A stretch of DNA of 64,000 nt. Source: Protula sp. h YS-2021. Taxonomy: Eukaryota > Annelida > Polychaeta > Sabellida > Serpulidae. This document shows, piece by piece, positions 21,441 to 32,212 of this stretch. The notes under the pieces are model-generated. The model was not told the DNA's origin. It saw only the letters and a list, made by a program, of their open reading frames with translations, and searched no databases. The number at the start of each line of letters is the position of its first letter. The stretch's first letter is position 1. Both the position numbers and the translations under genes were made by a program. The stretch is from contig OX457025.1 in the NCBI GenBank assembly GCA_949752745.1, forward strand, positions 48,225,601 to 48,289,600. Direction: 5' to 3'.

Positions 21441-22155
21441 TACGTTTGTTCTCTCAGATTTGTTTTTGACCCCCTCGTGTTTGGAAAGGTGATACAAGTT
21501 TGTTTCACAGTGGAATTCATTATTTATGAACTCACACTGTAGCTAACAAAGAAACTTTGACGCATGTGATTGAAAACATTATCGAATTTTTGCTTAAGTC
21601 CTCCTCCCCGAGATATTCCAAACTTATGAAAGAACCATATGTTATGCCCGTACGCTACATCTTATATGTGGTACTTTTGGAATTGAATTTCGCCATTTTA
21701 CAGCAGGCGTGTTCAACAATGTTCTTAAAAAATACAAAATTTTAGGGTGCTCAAATGTTGGTGAAACCATTGTAATATGAAAAAGTAAGTACAAAGCAAG
21801 GCTTCCATGGGTGACGTTTTTACGCCTAATAATTATCTCATGGACATAAAAGCCCTCCAATTTTCTCTCCACTAAATTGTTTCTTATAATGCTCGACCTG
21901 TTCCCTAAATACCAGATGTCTTCAATGAGTGGGAACATTTTGCCCCCCCCCCACCCGCAGTTACTGAACTAGGGGGGGGGGGAATTGGTCAGTGGCTAAT
22001 TTTGTAAAAGTATACCTGTTTTACTCAGTAGTTGTGTGGTCTTGTTTTGACCTTTAAAGCTCTGAAAAATTTTATGGATAATTATTCATCCAGGTTCTCT
22101 TACAATTCTCACAGTAAAAATCAATTTCAAATAAATAGCGAGTTTCAAAAAAATT
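21440..22155. other. No gene seen
   Basis: Short frames only. C-run at 21944-21955 and G-run at 21973-21982. Confidence 0.5.
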
Positions 22156-22171
22156 GTGAGGTACCAAAGCA

Positions 22172-22429
22172 CTACTTGCCACGCGCGTTCTCTTCCAAGT
22201 CCGTGTCATATTCGTCACTCTCCGCGCTCCTCTCCCCGCGCGCCGCGACCACAACGCCTGTGGCAATGCCGGTGTCATATTCGTCGCTCTCCGCGCTCCT
22301 CTTCCAGCGCGCCGCGACCACGACGCCTGAGGCAATGTCGGTGTTATATTTGTCACTCTCCGCGCTCCTCTTCCCGCGCGCCGCGACCGCGATGCCGGGA
22401 TCAGAGCGGCCTTCGTCTGCAGCGTGCAT
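22172..22429 (-). CDS. Hypothetical 85-residue protein of 23-residue acidic/dibasic repeats
   Basis: ATG at 22429 opens an 85-residue frame on the minus strand made of three 23-residue units (69 bp each). Each contains AARGKRSAESDEYDT or a close variant and VVVAAR. The units differ mostly at conservative positions (KYNT/EYDT, GKR/WKR/GER). The DNA is a small GC-rich island in AT-rich surroundings. There is no signal peptide, so although GKR repeats recall peptide precursors, a secreted role is not supported. It could be the N-terminal tail of a degraded transposon protein or a translated minisatellite. I do not recognise it. Confidence 0.35.
   Translation of the reverse strand: MHAADEGRSDPGIAVAARGKRSAESDKYNTDIASGVVVAARWKRSAESDEYDTGIATGVVVAARGERSAESDEYDTDLEENARGK
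22200..22400. repeat. 69-bp GC-rich tandem repeat, 3 copies
   Basis: TCTCCGCGCTCCTCTTCC and GCGCGCCGCGACC recur with 69-bp spacing: GTGTCAT at 22203 and 22272, GTGTTAT at 22341. Confidence 0.9.
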
Positions 22430-23430
22430 ATCCGCAGTTAGTCTTTTTAGTGTTTTTTTCTACTTTCCAAAAATGGAATACTCACGTGAAGGATGTGATT
22501 TATATACACTATTTGATGCTGTTAGATGAAGTCTGTTCAGTCTGTACAGCTGTTCGTCTTGTTAATAGTAGTTTCACGCCTTGTGAATTATTTAACAACA
22601 AATGGGCCCATATTTTAAGGTGGTTGCTAATGAAGAACTATCGACTATAACGCCATGGTCACGGGGAAAACAAATGGCTTCTGGAGTGACAAATTCATAA
22701 TTCAAGACCAACTGTAAGTCAGGATATACGCAGTCATTGCTTGTGAAAAGCCAGGGGCACAACATGGAAACGGAGTGAATGGTATCATTAATATTCAATA
22801 ATTGAAAAGAGTCATTTTCGAATTGATTTGTCACAAGCAATAACATACGGTAAACTTCTCTCCTTTCTTTGGCTCATCACTGAAAGGTTCATTTTGCGAT
22901 TGCAATCCAATAAATATAAAATGTAGCGCAGACAAGGAATAGCCGTTAGACTCGGCAGAACGAAAATCCGCATTACCCCTATGTTATAACGCATGTGTTA
23001 CCCGCATATAAGTGCAAAATGTTTTTGTTCATCTGCCCGAAGTTTTGGAGAAGAAAATACCTTACATGAGTAACGTTATATTACAGTTTTAGGAAAACGA
23101 TTTATCTTTCGTAGATAAATTGTTGACATTTTTAAATTTACTTCATATTTCTTTACATCTTGATATATTTAATCAGCTTTAGATATTCATAAACTAATTT
23201 CGGTTTTCATTAAATTTGAGATGTTTCCAATCAAAATAACATTTCACAGCACATATATATTCGAACAAAGTAAGGACTGGTATATTTTATACAGATACAC
23301 TTGTCCAAATTTCGTGTCTTGGAAGACTGCTATTTGAATGAAGTTATCAAAAATGTTACTATAAAAAAATAAATAAATAAAACAGTGTATTCTATAGTCA
23401 GAGAATGCAGATGTGACTAGCAATGAAGAT
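22430..23430. other. No gene seen
   Basis: AT-rich DNA with short frames on both strands and no recognisable features. Confidence 0.5.
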
Positions 23431-23550
23431 GTTCTCATAATAAACGTCTGATCAACGTTGGGTTTTGGTTGTTTATGGAAATCGATAGGTCTACTTCCAA
23501 CGTTCGACAGACATTGATTATCCGACATTTAATCAACGTTGCGAAAGTTG
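23430..23550. repeat. Possible relic of the ACGTCGG MITE family
   Basis: ATCAACGTTGGGTTTTGGTT and CTTCCAACGTTCGACAGACA echo the ACGTCGG and CCAACGTCGG words of the MITE at 20406. It is divergent and has no visible ends. Confidence 0.3.
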
Positions 23551-24027
23551 TAAATTGAAGCAGCAACACCATCTATGGACGATGCATAGTCGCCTGAACA
23601 TATTGATGTAGAATCGCAATGAAGACATCGATCATGATATTATGGTCACACTCTCTCACGGTACCCCTCTCCCTTCCTTCATTCGGTCACACAGGAAACT
23701 ATGAAATTCGATATTTGATGATTTCGACGTCTGTTCAACGTTGCTTTTCCTGCAATTTCAATATGCCTTTTTCAGATTTCATACTACATTTTCAATATTC
23801 TCTGGATTTCTTGTCTGAAATCTGCTGACATCGCTATGTTTATTGGTGAAAAGTGATACTTTATACCGCTGTGGTGACTGAGATCGCCTCATCGGTCTCT
23901 TAAAAGCAATGATAATGCATCATGAATTGTAATTTGCCATGGTTTCTTTGACATGGTTCCTGTGAAAAATACGCATTTTAATTAGTCAAAGAAGCCATCA
24001 ACTTGCTTCTTTCTTTCTATAGTTGAG
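23550..24027. other. No gene seen
   Basis: No supportable coding or repeat structure. Confidence 0.5.
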
Positions 24028-24049
24028 GAGGTGGGGGGGGGGGGGGGGG
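24028..24049. repeat. Poly-G tract
   Basis: A G-run interrupted by one T, ending at 24049. A G-quadruplex is possible. Confidence 0.9.
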
Positions 24050-24069
24050 TTATCTATTACAGGATCATC

Positions 24070-24250
24070 AGAATATCATAGGTTTTGCGAACAAATAGCA
24101 GTATTTGTATGGCTGCCTTTGGGGTGGCAGTCTCCACCCCTCGTCCTGCACGGCTTCCCACAGGCTGGGATGTCGACTGGGACGGCTTTCCTCATCCTCT
24201 TTGTAATTTGACCCTTGACCCTTTGAGTAGAGGAGGGAGTTTGAGAGGAG
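24070..24250 (-). mobile_element. Possible DIRS RT scrap
   Basis: One minus-strand frame has RQPYKYCYLFAKP. It resembles TQPYKYLCFQMG, the corresponding part of relic F's RT. It is short and lacks the preceding Asp block, so only weakly supported. Confidence 0.25.
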
Positions 24251-24254
24251 CCAC

Positions 24255-24600
24255 TGGTATGTGTTACCATGTGTGTCCAGAAACGCGGAGGAAGGAGCGA
24301 TTTTTTTAGTGTGAAATGCGTGATAGAGGGTCTGGCGCCATGTGCAGCGAGTTTTGATCCCAAGCTTTGCCCTACCGAAAAAACCCACCAATGAAATAAC
24401 ACAAAATGAAAATGGAGACTGGGCGGGGGTTTTTTTAAGGGGGCCGCAGCTCCAATAAGCTGACACGCCCTTGGCCATCACTTTTAAACCAAAATAATAC
24501 TTATATTATTTACAAAGAAATTTTCGGGCCAGACGAGGTCTGCAGGGGTACCAGTTTCGTTAATTGCCCATTTTTATTCTCACTGAAATGAGTTCTTGTT
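24255..24600 (+). repeat. Dispersed repeat shared with 21285-21440
   Basis: Second copy of the GTGTTAC-x-GTGTGTCC / CCAGACG family, carrying extra sequence between the two conserved blocks. Confidence 0.45.
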
Positions 24601-25000
24601 TTGTACAAATGTTGTAACTGTTTGGATTGATCGAACCGACGCTTTGGAAAGTATTATCCTATGTTTTCTGTGCCAGTAACACAGCTGAAATGTAATTTCG
24701 AATAAAAGTTACTTCGAATTAATTTCACTTGAGTAAAAGACGTTATGATTAGCTCCAAGTACTTCATGGGTTGCCCCATGTTGACATGTACTCGGATTCG
24801 ATGTTAACTTTTCGAAAAATGGGACCCTAGAAATGGTAGAAGGAGGTGGGACTTGTGATCTAAGCATCGGTTCGATCCAACTAAACAGCTGCAGCATGTA
24901 TTCAAACAAAACCTATTTAATGGGAACTAAATATGGGCATTTTGTTCATGCAAATGCTTTGCAGCTGCCATTGCATCGACCCGATGCTTTGAAATAGATT
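24600..25000. other. No gene seen
   Basis: No supportable feature. Confidence 0.5.
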
Positions 25001-25713
25001 TAGCTAGTGGTCTGGCATTTCCCTGGTACCTTCTGGGGCGCATCCTTTTTGGTTAACATGACAATAAATAAACTTCCACAAACAGTTCCTTGTTTTACTT
25101 CTGGCATCTTCTCGACGCCAGTATTCGCTTCCTATCGGTGTGCCTCTGCGCACCTTCGGGGATACTTGACCCCTTTGCAGGATTACACCCATCGCTGGTC
25201 TCATCTATTGCTCAAGCTGAGTAAAAACTCGTAAAATCTCGAAATTTTACCGTTTTTACCCTTTGTTACTAAACGTGCTCCTAACGGGCGTACTTGCGTT
25301 ACTCGTGGGCTCCCTCCGTGGGTCCCCACTCCTGGTGCTCTCAAGACGCGTTACTCATGCGCCTGACGGGTGCTGGTGAGCCTTCCACTGTCCCCCTCCC
25401 CCACATGAACTCCCTGCGTGGTTCCTCTTGACATGAGCTGCTGTCACCTTATGGGGGCACATGCGTAACTGGTTGTCTATACTGCTGTTTCCCACCTTAG
25501 CATTTTTCTTTCCTCACCTTTTCACTTAATTATGAACTTTGCGATGCCGCGCCATATGCTGCCACCACAGCCCTCCTAATGTAGTTGGAGATGGTGGATT
25601 TCCCTATATCTCTGTTAACATGGAGAAGAAACGGTCTTTTTGTTCTTGGCTGCACATTACTTCTAACGCTTCGGGTCCTTATGCTTTGTGTCCACGAGTT
25701 TTCTGTGTATCTC

Positions 25714-25782
<69 letters not shown>

Positions 25783-25990
25783 TGTCTCTCTGTCTGCCTC
25801 TCTCTGTCTCTCTCGCTCTCTCTGGTAAATCTTCGGGTGGCGCAGGAAGCGAAATTTCAGAAAACGTGTCGTTGCTTTGAGTCACGATGTGCGTCTTGCC
25901 TAGAAAATCGGCCCGAGGCTTCAGGGTGACTCTGCCATTGTTCTCGTCTATGAGATATCTCACTTCTTCTTTTACCTTACACCAAGGCTT
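25000..25990 (-). mobile_element. DIRS relic E, tyrosine recombinase catalytic region
   Basis: Minus strand. At 25830-25963 the frame reads VRYLIDENNGRVTLKPRADF then LGKTHIVTQSNDTFSEISLP, matching the part of DIRS recombinases after the first catalytic Arg. After a (TC)n tract the next frame (25530-25715) has RTKRPFLLHVNRDIGKST, ISNYIRRAVVAAYGAA, the segment before the H-x-x-R motif. Near 25060-25130 RNCLWKFIYCHVNQKG resembles the C-terminal part with the nucleophile Tyr. The H-x-x-R itself is unreadable. A microsatellite expansion and frameshifts have killed it. Confidence 0.65.
25709..25822. repeat. (TC)n microsatellite
   Basis: Long TC run with scattered TG/GC interruptions, lying inside the recombinase relic. 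The Leu-Ser frames on the plus strand here are artefacts. Confidence 0.98.
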
Positions 25991-26090
25991 GAAGGAATGT
26001 AAGCTCCTACAGTGACGTGTTCTGTTCGTTCTTGAAGATGGGGCCGTAAAAGAAATCTAAGACTACCTTTAAGTATAGGATACAGTACGA

Positions 26091-26171
26091 AGAGGGTCCA
26101 AGAGTTCAAATAATGGACAGTTCCGAGGCAACGCCGAGGAACTGTCCATTATTTGAACTCTTGGACCCTCT
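26091..26171. repeat. Perfect 34-bp inverted repeat, 13-nt loop
   Basis: The left arm AGAGGGTCCAAGAGTTCAAA + TAATGGACAGTTCC (26091-26124) is mirrored exactly by 26138-26171. It lies about 270 bp beyond the stop of the Penelope-like ORF, on its 3' side. The core AATAATGGAC recurs in palindromes at 28690-28790 on the element's other side. Confidence 0.9.
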
Positions 26172-26441
26172 GAGTTCTGTATCTGACTTAGTTTACACAA
26201 TTCACAACCAATTCCCTGGACTGTCCCTAACAAAAGTCTAGTGTGAAATTATGTCGCCCACTTTGTTATGACCCATTTTGTCACGCACTGTCTGGTTTGA
26301 AATCAATAAACAAGGTGTGAGAAAAATAATGTACAGTTCCGAGTCTTTCATTCAGTGGGTGGTGTGCGAAGTGTAAACATGGAAAAAGAATTCTTATAAT
26401 ACGAGGCTAAACATACATCTACCCGATTAGATAAGGAAACA

Positions 26442-27880
26442 CTATCCATCTAGGTAATTTAGACCACCCGGGAAGGCAGTCTTAAGTTTTTGAATCCAGT
26501 TAGACTCAATTTTTAGTCTCAATAATTTCGTCCCGTCTTTCGACGGGTTCGAATGGATGAAATCTAGGACATGTATAGCGATGTCTTCTAAACCTTTATG
26601 ATTTGGTTGGTTGAAATGGTCCACCAATAGGGTGGACAAATCATTTCTTTGTACACTGCCGAAATGGCCCTGGAATCGATCTAATAAGCGTCGCCCCGTT
26701 TGGCCGACATATTGTATAGCACAGGTTTTACAAGTGACTGCATATATCAGATTATTGCTTTGGCAACATACTTTCGATTTAGTTGTATATTCCCGTCCTG
26801 AGACGGTGCATACTATTCGCCCTGTTTTGTCAATTTTCGAACAATATCTACATTTAGTAGGATTGCGGCAAATATTTTGAGCCGATTTTCGCTCTTTCGG
26901 AAGTCTTGCTTTTACAAGCATATCTTTCAGATTTTTTGGTCTTCGAGATGCTTATGTTATTTCCAGTTTTTCAAAATCCCTTAAATTGGGGTTCCTGGTT
27001 AGATAAGGGATATGCTTATCAATAATTTTCCCCAAAATACTTTGTCCCGGATAATATGTTGAGATAAGGAAAACAGGCTTACTTTTCGTTTCCATGTTCT
27101 CTATGTTTTCAGGTGCTGGTTTGGGCTGCAGTAAATCATCCCTCGGTCGGCGCCTTGCACGGATCAAGGAGGATGCTATCAATTCCTGGGGATACCCCCT
27201 GTCTAGGAATGATTTAGCCATTTCTATAGCATTTATATCAAAGCTTTGTAGACTCGAGCTTAGGAACTGACTGTAGGGTATCCCATTTTTACAAGAATGG
27301 GGGTGTGCCGAATCATAAGATAGGTAATTTCTAGCATCAGTGGGTTTGCGAAATAAATTTGTGTGAAGAAAACCTTTTTCATCTTTTTTTACCCTAACAT
27401 CGAGGAATGATATTTCCTCGACGCTGTATTCCAGTGTGAATTTTAGGGATTTTACCCTAGAATTTAGGTAGTCCACGAACGACACCAGTGACGACAGATC
27501 TCCAGTCCAGATGCCGAAGATGTCATCAATGAACCTCCCCCAGAAGAGAGGCTGCTTCTCATACACATACACATATCTATCTTCAAATATAGATACAACT
27601 AAGTTTGCATAAGACGGAGCTACTTTTGTACCCATGGCCGTCCCATACAACTGGAGATAATATTCCCCATCAAATTCAAAATCGTTCATTGTTAAAACAA
27701 ACTCCAGTAATTTCAATAACATTTCGTTACTCCAAAAATCGCCAGCCTTATCACTTTTAGCCTCGTAGATTTTATTTTTTTTTTGGAAAAAGAATTCTTG
27801 GATATCGTTAATGAAAATGCCCAGCTGAATTGCACATTGGATGCAAATTCTTTCGTAAAATTTAGTAAACACACACACAA
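26442..27880 (-). mobile_element. Penelope-like retroelement (RT + GIY-YIG), 5' truncated
   Basis: Minus-strand ORF of a Penelope-like element, running from about 27870 to TAG at 26442. The RT portion has YGTAMGTKVAPSYANLVV, then the catalytic FIDDIFGIWTG, EISFLDVRV and the characteristic FRKPTDARNYLSYDSAHP. The C-terminal part has CRYCSKI, IYAVTCKTCAIQYVGQTGRR and FQGHF, the GIY-YIG endonuclease with its preceding Cys motif. One in-frame TAA at 26952-26954 separates them; the frame is otherwise intact. The N-terminal RT blocks are missing beyond a G-rich tract at 27890, so the copy is 5' truncated. It is one of the younger insertions here. Confidence 0.92.
26952..26954 (-). other. In-frame TAA in the Penelope-like ORF
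   Basis: FEKLEIT-stop-ASRRPKNLKDM: the frame continues on both sides. A single nonsense change therefore breaks the junction between RT and endonuclease parts. Confidence 0.9.
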
Positions 27881-27885
27881 ATAAA

Positions 27886-28010
27886 CAACGGGGGGGGGGG
27901 CGGGGTGAGGGGCGCGATGGAGGAACGGGGGCGGCGAGGGGGAGACGGGGGAAGGTGGGGTGGGCCGCGGGGGGGGGGAGGATGGGGGGAGTTTTTAGCT
28001 TGTTATTTTC
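27886..28010. repeat. G-rich low-complexity tract
   Basis: Runs of G at 27891-27900 and 27970-27980 with GGCGG and GGAGG between. Frames through it (27905-28279 plus, and the start of the minus frame to 28106) are artefacts. Confidence 0.9.
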
Positions 28011-28054
28011 CCGCCGCCGCGGTACGTGCGGAGCGGGGGACTTATAAAACACGC

Positions 28055-28480
28055 GTTGTTCGTCTGTCTGTCCGTCCGTCCATCTGTCCCTCACCAATGC
28101 TCCCACTCTTGTACGCGCGATTACTCACTCATGTTTCACCACAGGCTTTTGATTTTTTGTGGGAAGTAAAAACATGTGTTGGAGTTGTACGACCTGGGAT
28201 TATTTTAGAATTTCACCAAAAATTCACGAAACTGAGAAGCTTCAAACTTGCCCAAATTTTTTGTTTGTGGGGGACATGATGTGGGGGCACTTTTGTAAGC
28301 GCAATTTCTCAGTTATTCTGCACGACAGCATTTTGAGTTTTTTTGGAGCGAAGGAATATATATTGCGATTGTGCGACGTGGGATTGGTTTTGGATTTGAC
28401 CAAAAATTGACGAAACTATTAAACTTCCAACATGGACAAAATTTTTGTTTGTGGAGGCACGATGCTTTCACTTTTGTTCG
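28055..28480 (+). repeat. TCCGTCC tract and ~190-bp dimeric repeat
   Basis: TGTCTGTCCGTCCGTCCATC leads into two diverged copies of one unit. About 28185-28275 has GACCTGGGATTATTTTAGAA and CACCAAAAATTCACGAAACT. About 28373-28460 has GACGTGGGATTGGTTTTGGA and GACCAAAAATTGACGAAACT. Both end in TTTTTGTTTGTGG. Unclassified interspersed repeat. Confidence 0.65.
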
Positions 28481-28684
28481 CTGACCAAAATTCCGTCCAC
28501 CGCCCTCCTGCTTTTTCACGTACGATCTTTCAGTAAGCTTTTGACCGAAGAAGTGTACATTCAGATATCTTTCGGCGGGGACTATAATCAGTTTCCTACT
28601 GATATACTTGTTTAATATTTTTTAGATACGCCAAATCGTTCGAAACAAAAAAGAAATGGGCAGTTGTTTATTTTTCATTTCAAA

Positions 28685-28795
28685 AAGCAGCGAATCCATT
28701 GTTTTAAAATAATGGACTCGCAACAGCAAAGAGTCCATTATTTAAAATAATGGACTCCTACCAGTCCATTACATTTAAATAATGGATTGTAAGAA
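28685..28795. repeat. Tandem AATAATGGAC palindromes
   Basis: CCATTGTTTTAAAATAATGG, then GTCCATTATTT-A-AAATAATGGAC (perfect 11-bp arms), then CCATTACATTTAAATAATGG. The same core makes the 34-bp hairpin at 26091. Confidence 0.8.
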
Positions 28796-28848
28796 CAAAG
28801 GGATATCGTCACAGGTGTAAACTAAGTCCCAATATACTATGTGCTCAG

Positions 28849-28867
28849 TGGGGGGGGGGGGGGGGGG
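28849..28867. repeat. Poly-G tract
   Basis: About 17-18 consecutive G at the 3' edge of DIRS relic F. Confidence 0.9.
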
Positions 28868-28909
28868 TGCCTTTGCAAAAGGAAATGTCCAAGAAGTTTA
28901 GACAAAAAC

Positions 28910-29095
28910 TCATCCTGGCCTGGGTCTTACCCGATGGCGTTCTTCGACACTGAATACCTTCCACTGTGACTCAAATACCGAACGGGTGGACGGGTGGATG
29001 GCTGGACGGGCAAGCACCTCTTGCATTCGTACAGTGCCTTCTGCGGAAACCTGTTTTTCGTTGGTTCGCTTTAGGGACCAAAGGTGAAGGTTCAT
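28910..29095 (-). pseudogene. DIRS relic F, start of tyrosine recombinase
   Basis: VLARPAIHPSTRSVFESQWK matches relic C's STRPVYGFQWKVL and is the start of the recombinase core-binding domain. The rest is lost at the poly-G tract. Confidence 0.6.
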
Positions 29096-29136
29096 CGTGT
29101 GTGCGTGCAGGTGCTAGTGAGGCCAATGTGGTTGTC

Positions 29137-30077
29137 TCAGTGCCAAAGCATGCATTGGCAGTCTCCGTCACCCACCGTTGTAGCAGTATGAACACGGATG
29201 CTGGTGCGACTAGTAGCAACGTAAAACTCTGTTCCCTCCCTAACCTCTCTGCTACTCTCTCGCGCTGCTGCTCTCTGGTTGTGGGAAAATGCGTACAGTG
29301 CCTTCTGTGGAAATGTGCAACTCAGCGCATCGCTGGTTGTGGCTTCCGGGTGTGGGCATGGTGAAATATACCTTGTGAATTGCGTATTCAGACGTGTTAC
29401 CAACATATCCACCTGTGGTAGCACGAAGACCGAGCTCCTCACCCCCCCCCCAACGGAACAGGCGGGCGGATAGCGTCCACTCCTCTGTAGGACTTGTTCC
29501 TGCCTGGATGCCATACCCGCTGACACGTTCAGGTTTCTCGGGATGTGGTATGGTAGTAGTGTTACCTTGTGTTGCATTGTTCGGTCTCACATCTCTCTGT
29601 TAGAGTGGGCGACCTCGTGCCTCTTCGCTTCCTGATGTAACTTATAGTAGTGGCACTCTCTGTCAGAGACAGCGCCGCTTTGCCCTGAAGCTCTCGCCCT
29701 AGGATTCTCAGTGCTTCTCTTACTGCGCCCATTTCTAACACATTGATGTGCATGCCCCTGAAACAGCCTTCTGTGAAAGTGTGCCTCCAGCCTACCTTTG
29801 ATGTATCGGTCTGCATCAGAACTTGTGGCTGCGGTAAGGCAAATGGGCTCCTTGCGTCAAGTGCACTATGTTCAACCACCACCGGAGGTCTTCCCTCGCC
29901 AATGGCAGGTGTCTGAACTTGTTGCGTGGGTTGCGGTCCTTCTTGAGTGCTGCTCATGCTACATGTTGGTAGCCTCAGAAGGAGGTGCCCCATGGACACC
30001 GTTTTCTCTTTTGCTTCTAACAGTCCTTGCAACGTTTCTGCTAAGGTTGTAGGTACCTTTCTGTCTTCCGGCACCAA
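29137..30077 (-). pseudogene. DIRS relic F, RNase H region
   Basis: The 171-residue frame 29562-30077 contains QTDTSKVGWRHTFTEGCFRG, MHINVLEMGAVREALRILGR and LTESATTISYIRKRRGTRSP, the full set of DIRS RNase H blocks. The next frame (29137-29577) adds IPRNLNVSAGMASRQEQVLQ and VDMLVTRLNTQFTRYISPCP. A parallel frame supplies SPTEEWTLSARLF. One frameshift near 29570 separates them. Confidence 0.85.
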
Positions 30078-30281
30078 CCTAATGATGTATTGAATCTTCT
30101 AGATTCTGTCTGGGGACGGAAACACACATCCCACTGTAAAGTCGAACACGTCCCCTAGGAACATAATTGCCGGTATGGGTTCTATCTCCGACTTCTCTAT
30201 GTTTACCGGTAACCGTAGCTCAATGCATTTGTCGAGTGCGTTAACGTTTGGGCAGCCATTCTTTGTCTTCTAGCTCTACGT

Positions 30282-30707
30282 TCAGTCAGTCACTGAAACA
30301 ACAGCATCAGCTTCTGTCGTTCCCACGACTTCACTGAGGGCATTGCTGTGGTGAAGACCCAAGGCGTGGTACCAGCCCAAAGGTACCCATAGTTGTGCTC
30401 CCCCATCTGAAAGCACAGGTATTTGTACGGTTGGGTCCACATCGGTGGGTGCCAGTACGCGTCTGACAGGTCGATCGAGATCGACCATATGCTTCAACTG
30501 ACCGCCCTGTGGATGTGTTGACAAGTATCCATTTTGAATGTTGGGGTTCCCAAATGTTTGCTTAATGGTTTCAAATCTTTCATGAGCCGCCAACTCCCCG
30601 TTCTTTTGGGTATTAGGAAAACCTTGTGAAACATGCCTAGTTGCTCCGCAGGCATTTCCTCTATAGCTCTCTTTCCTAATACAGTAAAATCTGCCGACAC
30701 CAGACAA
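30282..30707 (-). pseudogene. DIRS relic F, reverse transcriptase
   Basis: One frame (30494-30700) has MFHKVFLIPKRTGSWRLMKD, LKPLSKHLGTPTFKMDT. After a shift, DLSDAYWHPPMWTQPYKYLC gives the first catalytic-Asp block. The YLDD box was not found; sequence downstream of 30282 is decayed. Confidence 0.75.
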
Positions 30708-30860
30708 CGGGGGGACTGGCGGATTTTGTCCGGTATATAGAGGTGTCCGGTATTTCAGTGGTCATGTAAACCAATGGAAAAAACGGGACCTGACTGAGAA
30801 TTCTTGTCTGGTATTGGCAGTTCTTCGGTATTTCAGGGTTTGTCCAGAATGATATTTTAG
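30680..30860. mobile_element. pogo/Tigger-like terminal fragment
   Basis: ACAGTAAAATCTGCCGACAC, GGATTTTGTCCGGTATATAG and GAGGTGTCCGGTATTTCAGT form the usual CAGTAAAA + TTGTCCGGT + TGTCCGGTATTTCAG layout of pogo/Tigger-type ends. The other end was not found. Confidence 0.5.
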
Positions 30861-31320
30861 TGTAATTTGTTGTTTGTTTTGAGTGAGATTAATGGACGGC
30901 ACTTGGTCGTTTACTTTGTGGAATGAGAGCGAGCAGCCGTACTTTAGCCACCTCACCACTTTGGTTGATGCCCCTAGTTCTTTGAATCTTTGACAAAAGT
31001 GTGGGCAAACAGTTTGCGAGCAGCATTTTGTACTTACTATCTGACAATGTTACGTCGTAATGTAGACGTTCTCTGACAGCGAGCCAGTTCTCGTGACAAG
31101 GACTGGTACACTGCCGGCTATAGTTGTCACCTGTTTGATGGAGTTCGGCTGGGCTCGCAAAAACACTGCCCCGTCACTCTTAACTTTGCGGCCCCTTAAT
31201 CCTGCATGGCGCCGCTCGTGGAGGTCTTGGATCTCTGCCAGCACGTCATCACAAAAAGGTGTGCTTGTAGTAGTCTGCCTACCGCAACTGGAAACGCTTG
31301 TCCGGTAGGACTTAACACTG

Positions 31321-31659
31321 TTAGAGCACATTGTCCTTGCGTAGCTGAATGCTGGATGATAGCAGTGCGGTGCGTAACTTAATATGGTCTTTTGTCCCTC
31401 TCACAAGACACCCAATCAACTTGGTCACTATGGATGCATTGAACTCCAGGACCCCACTCACCAAAGTCTGATTGACATACTCGATAAATGAGCGCACCGC
31501 AGCCCTGTTCTCGTGATACTCTAGATGTACCTCGATGAGGCCCTTGTCTTTTGTCGTCACCTTGTTGTCGTACCGGTCCATAAGTAAGCAGGTTGGGGTG
31601 CGCTTAATGTACGTGAGCGGCATAAAATTGACGGCGTTGTGAGATGGTCTGTAAGTCAT
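31321..31659 (-). pseudogene. DIRS relic F, structural (gag-like) frame
   Basis: A 112-residue frame with HLEYHENRAAVRSFIEYVNQ and SIVTKLIGCLVRGTKDHIKL, predicted mainly helical. It lies between the Cys/His ORF and the RT, where DIRS elements carry their structural protein. It then stops and continues in other frames to 31050. Confidence 0.4.
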
Positions 31660-32212
31660 TCATGCGACGCGAATTTTGGACGAGATGTGAATTTTGCCAA
31701 AGTTTAGAGCTTTCCCAAAAATTCAAGTCCTTCGACATGATACATTCTAGACCCTGCTCCTCGGACGCTGATCTGAAGCCGGAATGCGTCTCCTATAGGA
31801 GCTTGCCTACTTGAGCACCTGAGAACCCCGGGATCACTTCATCGCGAAACCCAGAGGTTCACATCCCCACTTCCCCTGCTGGGTGACACCTCATCTGAGA
31901 AGCGCCTTTTCCTCTCGCATCTCCATGGGGACGCGTCGCGTTTCCGTGGTATGAAATAACCAGGCGCCACATTCCGAGTGCTCGATTGGCGAGGAGTGTA
32001 GACTAGCTCTGCCTTGTCTTCCGTTCCACTGTCAGACGGTGTTGGCTTTGGACGTCGCCTTGGCACACGACTACTTCTCCTCTGTCATCGGGTCGGTGAG
32101 GAGTCCGGGCACTCGGAGAGGCTGGAGGATGAGGACGATATCAGGCGTCTCCGGTTTCCACCTATTGCACATGCCCCCGGGCGGCTTTGATGCGTTCTTC
32201 TGACTACTGTGC

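Noticed and set aside
24068..24481. 137-residue minus-strand frame as a gene
   Set aside because: No recognisable domain beyond a short RT-like scrap, and it overlaps a dispersed repeat and a poly-G edge.
25539..25963. Ser-Leu and Arg-Glu low-complexity frames
   Set aside because: Caused by the (TC)n tract. Only the non-repetitive part of the minus frame is kept, as recombinase.
27905..28279. Gly/Arg-rich 124-residue frame
   Set aside because: Runs through a G-rich low-complexity tract.
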